The notes beneath the pieces are model-generated. The model did no database searches, was not told where the DNA came from, and worked only from the letters and a program-made list of their open reading frames with translations. The position numbers and the translations under genes were made by a program. A stretch of DNA of 64,000 nucleotides, taken from the NCBI RefSeq assembly GCF_020405205.1, contig NZ_CP084469.1:1240001-1304000 (forward strand), read 5' to 3'. Shown one piece after another: positions 27,120 through 35,401 of the stretch; within the stretch, counting starts at the first letter, position 1; every line of letters begins with the position of its first letter. Source of the stretch: Natrinema salinisoli (GTDB taxonomy: Archaea; Halobacteriota; Halobacteria; Halobacteriales; Natrialbaceae).

Positions 27120-27962
27120 ATGCTCACGTACACGACGTACTCGGAGGCCGGCGGCGTCGGGAAATCGACGATCGGCGCGGCGTTGCTCGAGTCCCACGCG
27201 AACCACGGGCTCGACGTCCTCGCGATCGATATGGACCAGCAGAACGGGTCGCTCACCTATCTCCTCGATATCGACGCACCCCGTGACGACAGTCAAGCGG
27301 ATAATATCGTTCGCCACCTGATCGATCGACCGAAAGGCCCACTCGAGGATCTCATCTACCAAACGGAGTACGGCTTCGACCTCATCCCCAGTCACAATAT
27401 GCTCGAGAGCCTCGAAGATCTCCTCAACCGCGCACAGCAGATGGCCGACGATCTCGGCGAGGGTGACGACTTCGACCCGTACGACCGCCTCCGACAGGTA
27501 CTCCTCGAGTCCAGCGTTCCACAGGAGTACGACGTCCTCGTCGTCGATCCGCCGGCGACGGCGGGCCCGCATCTCTACAACGCCGTCTCGGCCACCCGAA
27601 GTCTGGTGATCCCGGTCGAGCCGACTGGCAAGGGAATGCAAAGCGTTCTGGGATTGGAAGAGCTGGTCGACGGGCTCCAGGAGCGACTGGAAGCCGAAAT
27701 CGGTGTTCTCTCGGCCGTTCCGAACGGCATCGGTAGGACGTCCGACCAGGACAGATATCTGACCGAAATTCGGGATCGGGGCTATCCCGCGCCGGTCGCG
27801 ATCCGCGAGCGATCGTCGCTCTTCGAAGGCTGCTGGGACCAGCAGTGTACACCGCGATACTACGTCGCGAAACACCGCGACCGACGACGCGATCACGAGA
27901 GCGAAACGCTCGACAAAATCGACCGACTGGCGACCGAAATCGAGGAGGTGAGTGAGGAATGA
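27120..27962 (+). CDS. ParA-family partition ATPase
   Basis: The 280-residue protein has the deviant Walker A motif EAGGVGKSTIGAALL (residues 9-23) with the signature Lys, the Walker A' region LAIDMDQQNGSLTYLL, and a Walker B-like VLVVDPPATAGPHLYNA. It lacks the N-terminal HTH of large plasmid ParA proteins, so it is a small SegA/Soj-like form. ParA ATPases bind DNA non-specifically in the ATP state and move replicon copies through a centromere-binding partner. The next gene overlaps it by 4 bp and should be that partner. The array upstream is the expected target. Confidence 0.88.
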   Translation: MLTYTTYSEAGGVGKSTIGAALLESHANHGLDVLAIDMDQQNGSLTYLLDIDAPRDDSQADNIVRHLIDRPKGPLEDLIYQTEYGFDLIPSHNMLESLEDLLNRAQQMADDLGEGDDFDPYDRLRQVLLESSVPQEYDVLVVDPPATAGPHLYNAVSATRSLVIPVEPTGKGMQSVLGLEELVDGLQERLEAEIGVLSAVPNGIGRTSDQDRYLTEIRDRGYPAPVAIRERSSLFEGCWDQQCTPRYYVAKHRDRRRDHESETLDKIDRLATEIEEVSEE

Positions 27963-28429
27963 AGAAGGGATCCGGTAGCGATCCGTTCGCGGATGTGCGA
28001 GACGAAGACGATGACGCGGGTGAAGCGTCACAGCCCGACGACGAATTGGATACCGAACCGCCTCGCTCTGATACCGAGGACGGGACGGCTCGAGGGGAAA
28101 CCGCCGATGACGGTGGTCAAACCGCTAGCAGTGAAGATCGGTCGACCGAGGCGATCGTCGGGGAGCCGCCACAGGACGGTGCTACCGATAGCGGCGTTCC
28201 GTGGGTCTACGTTCGAGATAACGTCAAACAGGACCGCGAAATGGTCCAGTTCTATCTCCGGGATTTCATGCTCGAAGCGGAGGACGAGTTCGTCGATGCA
28301 GTTGGCGACGAACTCGGGACCGACGTTTCGAAGACCGACGTCCGGGAGGCGGCCTACGAAGCGGCGATGCACAACGTCGACGAAGTCGTCGACCGACTCG
28401 AAGCGTGGGGGTTCGAATCGGTCGACTGA
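27959..28429 (+). CDS. Acidic ParA-linked protein, candidate centromere-binding partner
   Basis: The 156-residue protein overlaps the ParA stop by 4 bp. Residues 1-75 are low-complexity and rich in Asp, Glu, Gly and Ser, with no fold expected. Residues 77-156 are compact: PWVYVRDNVKQDREMVQFYLRD, then EDEFVDAVGDELG, then TDVREAAYEAAMHNVDEVVDRLEAWGF. The family is unknown to me. By position it is a ParB/SegB-like adaptor whose C-terminal domain could bind the nonamers, and whose acidic tail could stimulate the ATPase. No ribbon-helix-helix or HTH motif is obvious, so DNA binding is inferred only. Confidence 0.72.
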   Translation: MKKGSGSDPFADVRDEDDDAGEASQPDDELDTEPPRSDTEDGTARGETADDGGQTASSEDRSTEAIVGEPPQDGATDSGVPWVYVRDNVKQDREMVQFYLRDFMLEAEDEFVDAVGDELGTDVSKTDVREAAYEAAMHNVDEVVDRLEAWGFESVD

Positions 28430-28856
28430 TCACCCGACTCCGATCTCGAATCGGACGTAGTGGGAAAGACGCTACTGTAGACGGAGACAGGAATCGGGTA
28501 GAAAACAGCTCGATTCGATCGAAGATCTGTTTTTCGATCTGCATCACTGGTACTAATCTCAGTGAGTCGCCGAGATCGTTGTTACCACGACCGGAACCAA
28601 GGATTTGGAGGGGATTTGAACCAGTTCCCGCTCACTGGTTTGTCGAAACCACGCATCACAGTCCCGTTGCGTCCCTCTAGTCACACCCAGTACCGAGCAA
28701 CATTCTATATAGCCATATGTGATTTATGTGTGCGCTGCTAGCGTGCTACCGGTATTTTTCTCGGATTCCACCGAATTAGCCGTAGAGTCGAACACTTGAC
28801 CGGCTCGATAATCAAATACGGCTCTATCAGACTCCGTACCCCGTGGATCCCGACCG
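28430..28856. other. Intergenic, no gene seen
   Basis: Between the partition genes and the decayed integrase the six frames hold only short, poorly coding stretches. GGATTTGAACC at 28612-28622 resembles the complement of a tRNA T-loop but its flanks do not pair, so no tRNA is called. Confidence 0.6.
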
Positions 28857-29997
28857 ATGGAACAGCAGAAACTCGACTCTCGAGGCCGATCGATCGTGAC
28901 ATCCGAAACGACACCGGTCGCTAGTTCACTCGAGGAACTCCTTCGATCGAAATCGAAGGGCGGTGGGGAAAGTGGGAACTGTCGGCGAAATTTCGAGCAT
29001 TGTGTCGACGCCTTCCTCGAATGGCTCGAGGCAGACTTCCAGTCGGGGAAACGTTCGACGACCCGGACGAACGAACGTTCCGATGGTACGCCCGCGACCC
29101 CTAGGGGTTTCGCCCCGGAAACGGTTCAGACTATTGCGTGCTGGTCAGTCCTATCGGTTGGTGCGTTCGTGAGGGGTTCCTTGAGGCGAACACGCACAGC
29201 TACCGTTGCGAAGGAAACACTTCCCGAAAACGATGGGCGCCGATCGGGGGATCGGCAGGCCTGGACCGACGAACACCGGCTGTTGATCACATGTCACGTC
29301 GATTCACTCGCCTACGATGCTGCCGATGGGTACGGCTGGGTGCGATCAACGGGTTACCGAACGCTCGTCTCCGTCCTGTGCTGTTCCCGTATCCGCGGGG
29401 ACGAAATTTTCGCTGATCCGGAAGCCAATCGCTGTACTGGACTCCGGTGGACTGACGTCTCCTTCGCGGACGGGACGAAGGCCGTCCTCTCGAGAAGCAA
29501 GACTGATTCGATCGCTCACTGACGGAGTGGTGATAAACCAAATACGGCGATACAAAGAATCGTTCAATCCTCCCCCCGATGACTAACCATGTTTTCGACG
29601 TTTCATCTCCCAACGCTCTACGAAACGCTTCGACGGGACTACAGAACGAATACATGTGGTAACTGGAAAAATCGAGACGTTCGTCGTGGTTGCGCTGGCG
29701 AAATCGAAATCTTCGGTGACCGTCGTGAGTACGAACTGATGTTACCTTCCTCGATACTGACGGCGTCGGCGGATCCCGCGTCGACTCTGTGCAGATGCAG
29801 GTCTCACGCCCGATGGAAAACACGATTATCTCGCGCCACACGGTAGACAGCGTGGCACTGGTGAAGTACTGTCTCGACGACAGGGCTTCACTGCAGCTGC
29901 CCGTCTCTTAGACAATAGCGAAGCGGTCGTTCGAACGTCCGATTCTCGTATCGAAGCGAAAGAGATGCGACGTGGGTTCTCTCTACTTCGACACTGA
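28857..29997 (+). pseudogene. Decayed tyrosine recombinase/integrase-like gene
   Basis: Pieces of one protein appear in order in different frames. Frame 28857 starts SLEELLRSKSKGGGESGN and holds VDAFLEWLEAD; a second frame holds DDPDERTFRWYARDP and then, after a stop, GWCVREGFLEAN; the original frame resumes with KETLPENDGRRSGDRQAWTDEH and LVSVLCCSRIRGDEIFADPEANRCTGLRWTDVS, stopping at 29520. Further pieces follow: FPTFHLPTLYETLRRDYRT near 29600, DAGLTPDGKHDYLAPHGRQRGTGE near 29795, and QGFTAAARLLDNSEAVVR ending in TGA at 29995-29997. The RIRG-E-F and later H-x-x-R-G-like pattern are those of lambda-integrase-type recombinases, so I read it as an integrase broken by several frameshifts and stops. 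It presumably belonged to the element carrying the ParA genes. Confidence 0.72.
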
Positions 29998-30073
29998 GAG
30001 CGGTGTGGCCAGCGAATAAGACGGCTATCTGGCAGATGAGTGCGGATATATAGAATGAGAGCTAATCTCTAGT

Positions 30074-30499
30074 ATGGCACGCCATATCATCGTTCCAGTC
30101 GACAATTCGGACGAATCGACGAAAGCGCTCGAATACGCCGTTAAAGAGTACCCTGACGAACGAATCACCGTGCTCCACGTCGTTCAGTTCGATCGAACCT
30201 CGCTGTACGGCGACGAAGGATTCCTCTACAGTGACGAATATCGCGAGCAGATTCGCAAACGAGGGACGGATATCCTCGAGAGAGCGAGCGAGACCGCCGC
30301 TGACCGTGGGGTCGAGGTCGACACTGCGCTCGAAATGGGGAACCCAGCGCGCACGATTACCGCGTATATTGCGGAGCATGACGTGGATCACGTCGTTCTC
30401 GGAAGTCACGGCCGCACCGGGCCAGCGCGTGTTCTTCTCGGCAGTGTCGCTGAGACCGTGACGCGGCGCTCGCCAGTCCCGGTGACGGTGGTCCGCTGA
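30074..30499 (+). CDS. Universal stress protein (UspA family)
   Basis: The 141-residue protein starts HIIVPVDNSDESTKALEYAV and ends in the ATP-binding signature GSHGRTGPARVLLGS, fitting G-x2-G-x9-G-S, then ETVTRRSPVPVTVVR. It is a single-domain, nucleotide-binding type Usp, a cytoplasmic stress-linked protein of unclear molecular role. The upstream TATATAGAATGAG region places a TATA box about 25 bp before the ATG. It is separate from the tandem-domain Usp at the end of the window. Confidence 0.93.
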   Translation: MARHIIVPVDNSDESTKALEYAVKEYPDERITVLHVVQFDRTSLYGDEGFLYSDEYREQIRKRGTDILERASETAADRGVEVDTALEMGNPARTITAYIAEHDVDHVVLGSHGRTGPARVLLGSVAETVTRRSPVPVTVVR

Positions 30500-30727
30500 C
30501 TCGTCTCTGCGCCTGACCACTGGTCCCGATGCAGGTTCGCGTGGGCCCAAGTCTCTCGCTGTGTCGGATGGCCGGCGAGGTTGGGGAGCACTCTAACGGT
30601 ACGGGAAACCGATTCTCATAACCCGATCACCGATACCTGAATCTCTACGCCACCTTCTCGTGGATAGTGGGGTCTCGTCACGTCACAGACCGGATGTTTT
30701 ACACCATTCGTTAGCAATTCACGTGGT

Positions 30728-31189
30728 ATGCCACGGTACTACGAGGATTTGGAGATCGGTGAGACCTACGAAACCGGCGGATACACGGTCACCAAAGAAG
30801 AGATCATCGAGTTCGCCGAGCAGTTCGACCCGCAGCCGTTCCATCTCGACGAGGAGGCCGCCCGAGATTCGATGTTCGGAGAATTGGTCGCCAGCGGCCT
30901 CCATACACTCTGTTTGTCCGTCCGCTTGTTCGTTACGGAGATCGTCAACGGCGAGGTCGATATCGCGAATATGGGCGGCCTCGGGATGGACGACCTGCGC
31001 TGGCACGAGCCGGTCCGCCCCGGTGAGACGCTGCGGGTTCGGGTCGAAGTCGTCGGAAAGACACCCTCGACGAGCCGATCCGATCGCGGTTACGTCGATT
31101 TCCGTCGCAGCGTCGTCAACGATGTCGATGAAGAAGTGATGTCGATCCTCTCGCACAATATCGTCCGTCGAATAGACGCGGCGGACTAG
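30728..31189 (+). CDS. MaoC-like (R)-specific enoyl-CoA hydratase family protein
   Basis: The 153-residue hot-dog-fold protein begins PRYYEDLEIGETYETGGYTVTKEEIIEFAEQFDPQPFHLDEEAARDS. The hydratase-2 motif D-P-Q-P-F-H-L-D holds the catalytic Asp and His. ASGLHTLCLSVRLF and GMDDLRWHEPVRPGETLRVRVEV follow as usual. It probably hydrates trans-2-enoyl-CoA to the (R)-3-hydroxy form. The enoyl-CoA hydratase 160 bp downstream, in the same direction, offers a second hydratase, so the two may serve different stereo-isomers or steps. Confidence 0.9.
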   Translation: MPRYYEDLEIGETYETGGYTVTKEEIIEFAEQFDPQPFHLDEEAARDSMFGELVASGLHTLCLSVRLFVTEIVNGEVDIANMGGLGMDDLRWHEPVRPGETLRVRVEVVGKTPSTSRSDRGYVDFRRSVVNDVDEEVMSILSHNIVRRIDAAD

Positions 31190-31349
31190 CCTCACCCGCT
31201 CCCGTTCCAGCGCTGCCACGAACGAAAGCTGATCGTATCGTGGACTGAGCCATCCCGACTGAGAGCGCATCCGTTCCTCGTTCGGAATCGCTGCTCCGTC
31301 GCTGAGAGGCGCCCAACGGTATATGTGGATGGCTCGGAATGAGTGTTGT

Positions 31350-32144
31350 ATGGGAACGTATGACTGTCTCGAGTACGCTGTAGACGAGGGCGTAGCCCGA
31401 ATCGCACTGGATCGCCCCGAGGCCCTCAACGCGTTGAATCCACCGTTACTGCGCGAACTCGAGGATGCGATCGAACGCGCCGAAGCCGCCGACGAGGTTC
31501 GAGTCGTCGTCCTGAGCGGCAACGGCCGAGCCTTCTCCTCGGGCTACGACATCAGCGAAGCCGAGACCGACAAACCGACCGACGACCGTATCCTCGACCA
31601 GCGGACTCACCTCGAAGCGATCTTTTCGTCGCGGCTCCCGGTCATCGCGGCGGTCGACGGGACTGCAATCGCCGGCGGGTGCAACCTCGCGATCTGCTGT
31701 GATCTCACCTTCGCGACGGAGCCCTCCGAGTTCGGCTATCCCGACATGCACTTCGGCGAACCCCCGCCGAAGTTCGTGCTGCCGTTCGTGACGAACTCCC
31801 TGAAAGACGCCCGGGAACTGCTCTATTCGGGGAAGACCGTCGACGCAACCACCGCCGCCGAGATGGGACTGGTCAATCGGGTCGTCCCCGAGGGAGAACT
31901 GGACGCAACCGTCGAGACGGAAGTGGCCGCGATCAAAAAGACCCCGAGTACGGCCGTTGCGATCGCGAAAGACATGCTCAACGACGTGCAGGAAACCCAG
32001 GGGTTCAGACGGTACGGCCGCGTCGACGAGTACGTCGGCGCACTCACCATGGAATCCTCGTCTGCGGAACGGTTTCGCGAAATTCGGGACGAGGAGGGGC
32101 TGCAGGCCGCCCTCGAGTGGATGCACGAGACCGACAAACCGTGA
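31350..32144 (+). CDS. Enoyl-CoA hydratase/isomerase family protein
   Basis: The 264-residue crotonase-fold protein has oxyanion-hole segments LSGNGRAFSSGYDISEAET (about 54-72) and VDGTAIAGGCNLAICCDLTFA (about 98-118). PDMHFGEPPPKFVLPFV occupies the place of the first catalytic Glu region, and YSGKTVDATTAAEMGLVNRVVP is standard. In this stretch the second active-site Glu of classic hydratases is not clear, so isomerase or thioesterase-like activity is possible. The start at 31350 (MGTYDCLEYAVDEG) is chosen over an ATG nine codons upstream because it begins the family domain. Confidence 0.9.
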   Translation: MGTYDCLEYAVDEGVARIALDRPEALNALNPPLLRELEDAIERAEAADEVRVVVLSGNGRAFSSGYDISEAETDKPTDDRILDQRTHLEAIFSSRLPVIAAVDGTAIAGGCNLAICCDLTFATEPSEFGYPDMHFGEPPPKFVLPFVTNSLKDARELLYSGKTVDATTAAEMGLVNRVVPEGELDATVETEVAAIKKTPSTAVAIAKDMLNDVQETQGFRRYGRVDEYVGALTMESSSAERFREIRDEEGLQAALEWMHETDKP

Positions 32145-32375
32145 GCGGAGGGGGACCACAGACGTCCGTTTACGGCGTTCCATGATCTTACGCCGTCCTC
32201 TCGCTCTCCTGTAAACGAAGCGGCTTGGACAGCAGATCCGACCAGCATCGAACCTCGTAGTTGCGCATTCTTCGACAGTGTTCGAATTTCGTCCCTCGCC
32301 GTATCGTACGACTACGTCCGAGTTCCGTGGAGTAGCCCCTCGAAGCTCTCAGTCACCGAATCGTTCTGCTACTAA

Positions 32376-33353
32376 TCACGTAACGGCTGCCGCCAGTTCC
32401 GGTGGGAGGTCCGAGATCTCCGCCTTCCGTTCTTCGGAGAGGTACATCATCCACTCTACCTTCCGCAGTAAGTCCGCCGTGGAAAACTCGTCCGATTCCC
32501 GGTCGTAATCGTCGAGCAGCAGGTGCGTATTGTTTCGAAATCGGATGTTGGAGACCTCGCCCGCGACGCCGTCGACGTAGAACGCGAATTTGGCGTTCCT
32601 CGCAGCTGGAATTATAGGCTGTTTGACCTGCCAGTCGCCCGGAAAATAGCTGTTCCTCGAGAATCGCATCGCTTGGGTGTACGTCCGGCCGCGGTCGTCG
32701 TAGACGGTGAAATCCTCCCAGGGGTGCAGGGAGAGATCGTAATCGACGAGGTTCGTGAATTCGAACGCGAAGAACGGTCCGTCGAATTCGCTCGGTTTTC
32801 TTACGGCCGGATCCGACGACGTCACCCACTCGTATCCGACGAGCTCCGCTCTGAAGAGGTCACATTCGGCGACGATAGTCGTCGGCGGCGTTGATTCGAA
32901 TGCGCTGATGGTTTCGGTGTACGAACGATCCGTGATTTCGGTCCCGTCCGCGTAGGTCGCGACGAGGTCTTCGGCGGACATCTCTCCGACTAATCGCTGC
33001 AGCGTTCCCCCATCTATCAACTTGATGTTGAAATCGTCGGCGATGACTTCGGCCTGGTTCGTGAATCCGCTCGTCGTGATGATGACGACTTCGTCGACGT
33101 TCTCCCGCTGCTTCAGCGACGCGTATTTCTGTAACTCGGGGCCGGAGACGGAGTTACCATCGCGATATCGTTTCGTCTGGATGAGGCTCTTCTTCGGATA
33201 CGGGAACGCTTTCGTGGCGATAACGTCGATCCCTTTGTCGCCCGATTGGGCCGTTACTTCGGTGGACCAGCCGCGGCGAGACCAGAGATCAGCGATGAAG
33301 TGCTCGAACTCGTGACCGTCCAACTGCTGGAGGATCTGCAAAATAGAAGACAT
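32376..33353 (-). CDS. Mrr-type restriction endonuclease domain fused to a C-terminal beta domain
   Basis: The 325-residue protein has an N-terminal PD-(D/E)xK nuclease domain of the Mrr_cat kind: LDGHEFEHFIADLWSRRGW supplies the helix with Glu, SGDKGIDVIA supplies the catalytic Asp43, and SLIQTKRY the Q-x-K (Gln59, Lys61). ELQKYASLKQRENVDEVVIITTSGFTNQAEVIA matches the rest of the domain. Residues from about 185 form a beta-rich module (FFAFEFTNLVDYDLSLHPWEDFTVYDDRGRTYTQ) like DUF4352/TRF2-type beta sandwiches. The nuclease is usually active against modified or foreign DNA. The start at 33353 (MSSILQILQQLDGHEFEHF) removes an unlikely leader. The gene lies alone in the island. Confidence 0.85.
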   Translation of the reverse strand: MSSILQILQQLDGHEFEHFIADLWSRRGWSTEVTAQSGDKGIDVIATKAFPYPKKSLIQTKRYRDGNSVSGPELQKYASLKQRENVDEVVIITTSGFTNQAEVIADDFNIKLIDGGTLQRLVGEMSAEDLVATYADGTEITDRSYTETISAFESTPPTTIVAECDLFRAELVGYEWVTSSDPAVRKPSEFDGPFFAFEFTNLVDYDLSLHPWEDFTVYDDRGRTYTQAMRFSRNSYFPGDWQVKQPIIPAARNAKFAFYVDGVAGEVSNIRFRNNTHLLLDDYDRESDEFSTADLLRKVEWMMYLSEERKAEISDLPPELAAAVT

Positions 33354-33589
33354 CGCTGCTCCCGTATCCATAACGCTGTGAGCATCGTCGTCACGGTAGC
33401 AAAAGATTTCGCATACCGGCTGCTGTACCGGCAGACCTCGAAACGTCGTCCGACCAGTGCAGGTACTATTATATATCTGCATTGTTTAGAAGTTCGACAT
33501 GATGGCGCCGAGTTGCCAGCATTCCTGCTGGACCGCGCTCGACGCGAGTGAAACATCCTTCTCCGGCGGTGTGTTCCAGGGTGATTTCG

Positions 33590-34444
33590 GTGACTGATCC
33601 CGATAGCGGTCGGATCGGACTCTTCGTCGGTATTTTGCTCGTCGCTGCCGTGGCACTCGTCCTTATCTCAGACAGTCTGGACGTGAGCCCGATTGCACTC
33701 GCACCGGCCTACATGTTCTCACCGATGGTCGCTGGCCTTGCAGTCTGCCTCTCCCGGGACATCCGACTGTCGGATGTCGGGCTTCGACGGGGCCGGCTCC
33801 GATGGCTTGCCATAGCGGCCGTGGTCGCGCTGCCACTCATCGGTCTGACCCTCGCATTCGCCCTCGCAGTCCCCGGGGTGGACTTCGATCCGACCGCCAC
33901 CCCGATTCCGGGTTTCGAACTACCGCCGGGCCTCCTCGGCGTCGCGGTAGCGGTCGGACTCGCACTTGTTCTCGGGGCCACGGTCAACGCGATCTTTGCG
34001 TTCGGAGAGGAGTTCGGCTGGCGCGGCTACCTCCTGTGGGAACTCGCACCGTGGGGTTTCTGGAAGGCGTCGTTCGCGATCGGTGCGCTGTGGGGCATCT
34101 GGCATACGCCCGTGATCGTCGCCGGGTACAACTACCCATCGTTCCCCTATATCGGTGTTCTCGCCATGACGGTCGCGTGTCTCTCCTTTTCGCCGGTCTA
34201 CACCTACGTCGTCGTGCGTGCGAAGTCCGTGCTCGCCGCAGCGCTTCTCCATGGTGTGTTCAACGGGTCGGCTGGTCTCGTCGTCGTGTACGCGACCGCG
34301 GATGGGGCGGCTCTCGAGGAGCTGGTCGCAAGCCCCGTGGGTGCTGCCGGCGTGCTCGCGTTCGGCGTTGCTGCGATTGCCATCGCAGTTCTCGATACGC
34401 CGACACTGTCCCGGAAATCGTTCTCCGGATACCGTGCGTCGTAG
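33590..34444 (+). CDS. CPBP-family intramembrane metalloprotease (CAAX protease-like)
   Basis: The protein has seven or eight membrane segments and the three CPBP/Abi motifs. Motif 1 is the Glu pair in FGEEFGWRGYLLWEL, motif 2 is the His in LWGIWHTPVIVAGYN, and motif 3 is the His/Asn in LLHGVFNGSAG. These glutamyl membrane proteases act on prenylated proteins or bacteriocin-related peptides; in prokaryotes the substrate is usually unknown. No ATG is present: GTG at 33590 (VTDPDSGRIGLF) is taken as start, giving 284 residues, while a GTG at 33548 would add 14 unlikely residues. Confidence 0.87.
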   Translation: MTDPDSGRIGLFVGILLVAAVALVLISDSLDVSPIALAPAYMFSPMVAGLAVCLSRDIRLSDVGLRRGRLRWLAIAAVVALPLIGLTLAFALAVPGVDFDPTATPIPGFELPPGLLGVAVAVGLALVLGATVNAIFAFGEEFGWRGYLLWELAPWGFWKASFAIGALWGIWHTPVIVAGYNYPSFPYIGVLAMTVACLSFSPVYTYVVVRAKSVLAAALLHGVFNGSAGLVVVYATADGAALEELVASPVGAAGVLAFGVAAIAIAVLDTPTLSRKSFSGYRAS

Positions 34445-34647
34445 CGGTGTGGAGCAGTAGTTCGCCAGACACGGATTTCTATCAGAGATCACGATCATCG
34501 CTCAGGAATTCGATGACATCGATTCAGGAGGTGAATTTATTATTTTCAAATAAATAGTTAGATATATATATTATATTCCCCCTCCACCTCGAGAGCCCGA
34601 TTAAAAGACGAATAGCCGAACCAGTCCTCGCCGTCCTCGCAATTCTC

Positions 34648-35073
34648 TTGACGGCCGGTATAATCAACGAACGGCCGATTCTTTTCGAGATCGTCCCCGG
34701 ACGGCTTTGGTACCCGGCAGTGATACTCGTTCCCGGTCTTCTCTCCCTTTCCGTTTTGATCGGTGTGGTGGCACACGGAATTCGACTCGGCTCCGCAGTT
34801 CTCGGTTCCGGCGATCGGATCCGGCCCGGTGACACGGCGGTGACTCGGATCTTCGCTTCGTTCGTCCTCGGAGCCCTCACCGTGTACACCCTGTGGTGGG
34901 TCGTTGCGACCCTATACGTTCACCACCTGGCGGAAACGGGCGGTGTTTCCCCATCGATCTTTGTGCTGGTGTTCGGAAGGATACTCGGAGGACTCGTCCT
35001 AGTACGGGCCGTGTTCTTTCAGTTGTTCCCGGAGGGACCACTGTCCCGGCTGAGAGACCTATTCGTCGAGTGA
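34648..35073 (+). CDS. Membrane protein of unknown function, start uncertain
   Basis: The protein has four likely membrane helices (WYPAVILVPGLLSLSVLIGVVAHG; TRIFASFVLGALTVYTLWWVVATLY; SPSIFVLVFGRILGGLVLVRAVFFQLF). It is 141 residues if it begins at a TTG (34648). The same frame is open from 34558 and reads naturally as coding (LESPIKRRIAEPVLAILLTAGII), yet holds no ATG or GTG. The gene may therefore use a rare start or have lost its beginning. An extremely AT-rich stretch (34540-34577) lies directly before it. I recognise no family. Confidence 0.6.
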   Translation: MTAGIINERPILFEIVPGRLWYPAVILVPGLLSLSVLIGVVAHGIRLGSAVLGSGDRIRPGDTAVTRIFASFVLGALTVYTLWWVVATLYVHHLAETGGVSPSIFVLVFGRILGGLVLVRAVFFQLFPEGPLSRLRDLFVE

Positions 35074-35401
35074 TCCGGCTTCCGTCAACACGAATCGATA
35101 CGTGATACCCGAAAGCCAAAACAGCACGAAGAATTGTGGATCGAATTCATCGAAGGTAGTCTCGAGATCTCGGCGTCGAGGCCGCCAACGACGCAGCACC
35201 GGCCCGCGCAAACAGCAGAACATCGGCAGACCTGTATCGGGTTCCTGGCGTAGCCGATAGTTGCCTCCTCTCCCTGGTTCCGACCTCAGTCACTCGAAGA
35301 CGGACGCTAACCCGACGACACAGAGTTGCTCTGGAACCTCATGTTCTTGGTGAATCAGGCATAGGAGTGGGTGGATCCGTGATTGTATTTCAGTCGTCGG
35401 G
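35074..35401. other. Intergenic, no gene seen
   Basis: No frame here has coding character or a recognisable motif, and no strong hairpin or repeat was found. It separates the membrane protein from the convergent large ATPase. Confidence 0.6.

Noticed and set aside
28612-28622. GGATTTGAACC, like the complement of a tRNA T-loop
   Set aside because: The flanking stems do not pair (3 of 5) and no other tRNA arms are near, so it is probably chance in decayed sequence.
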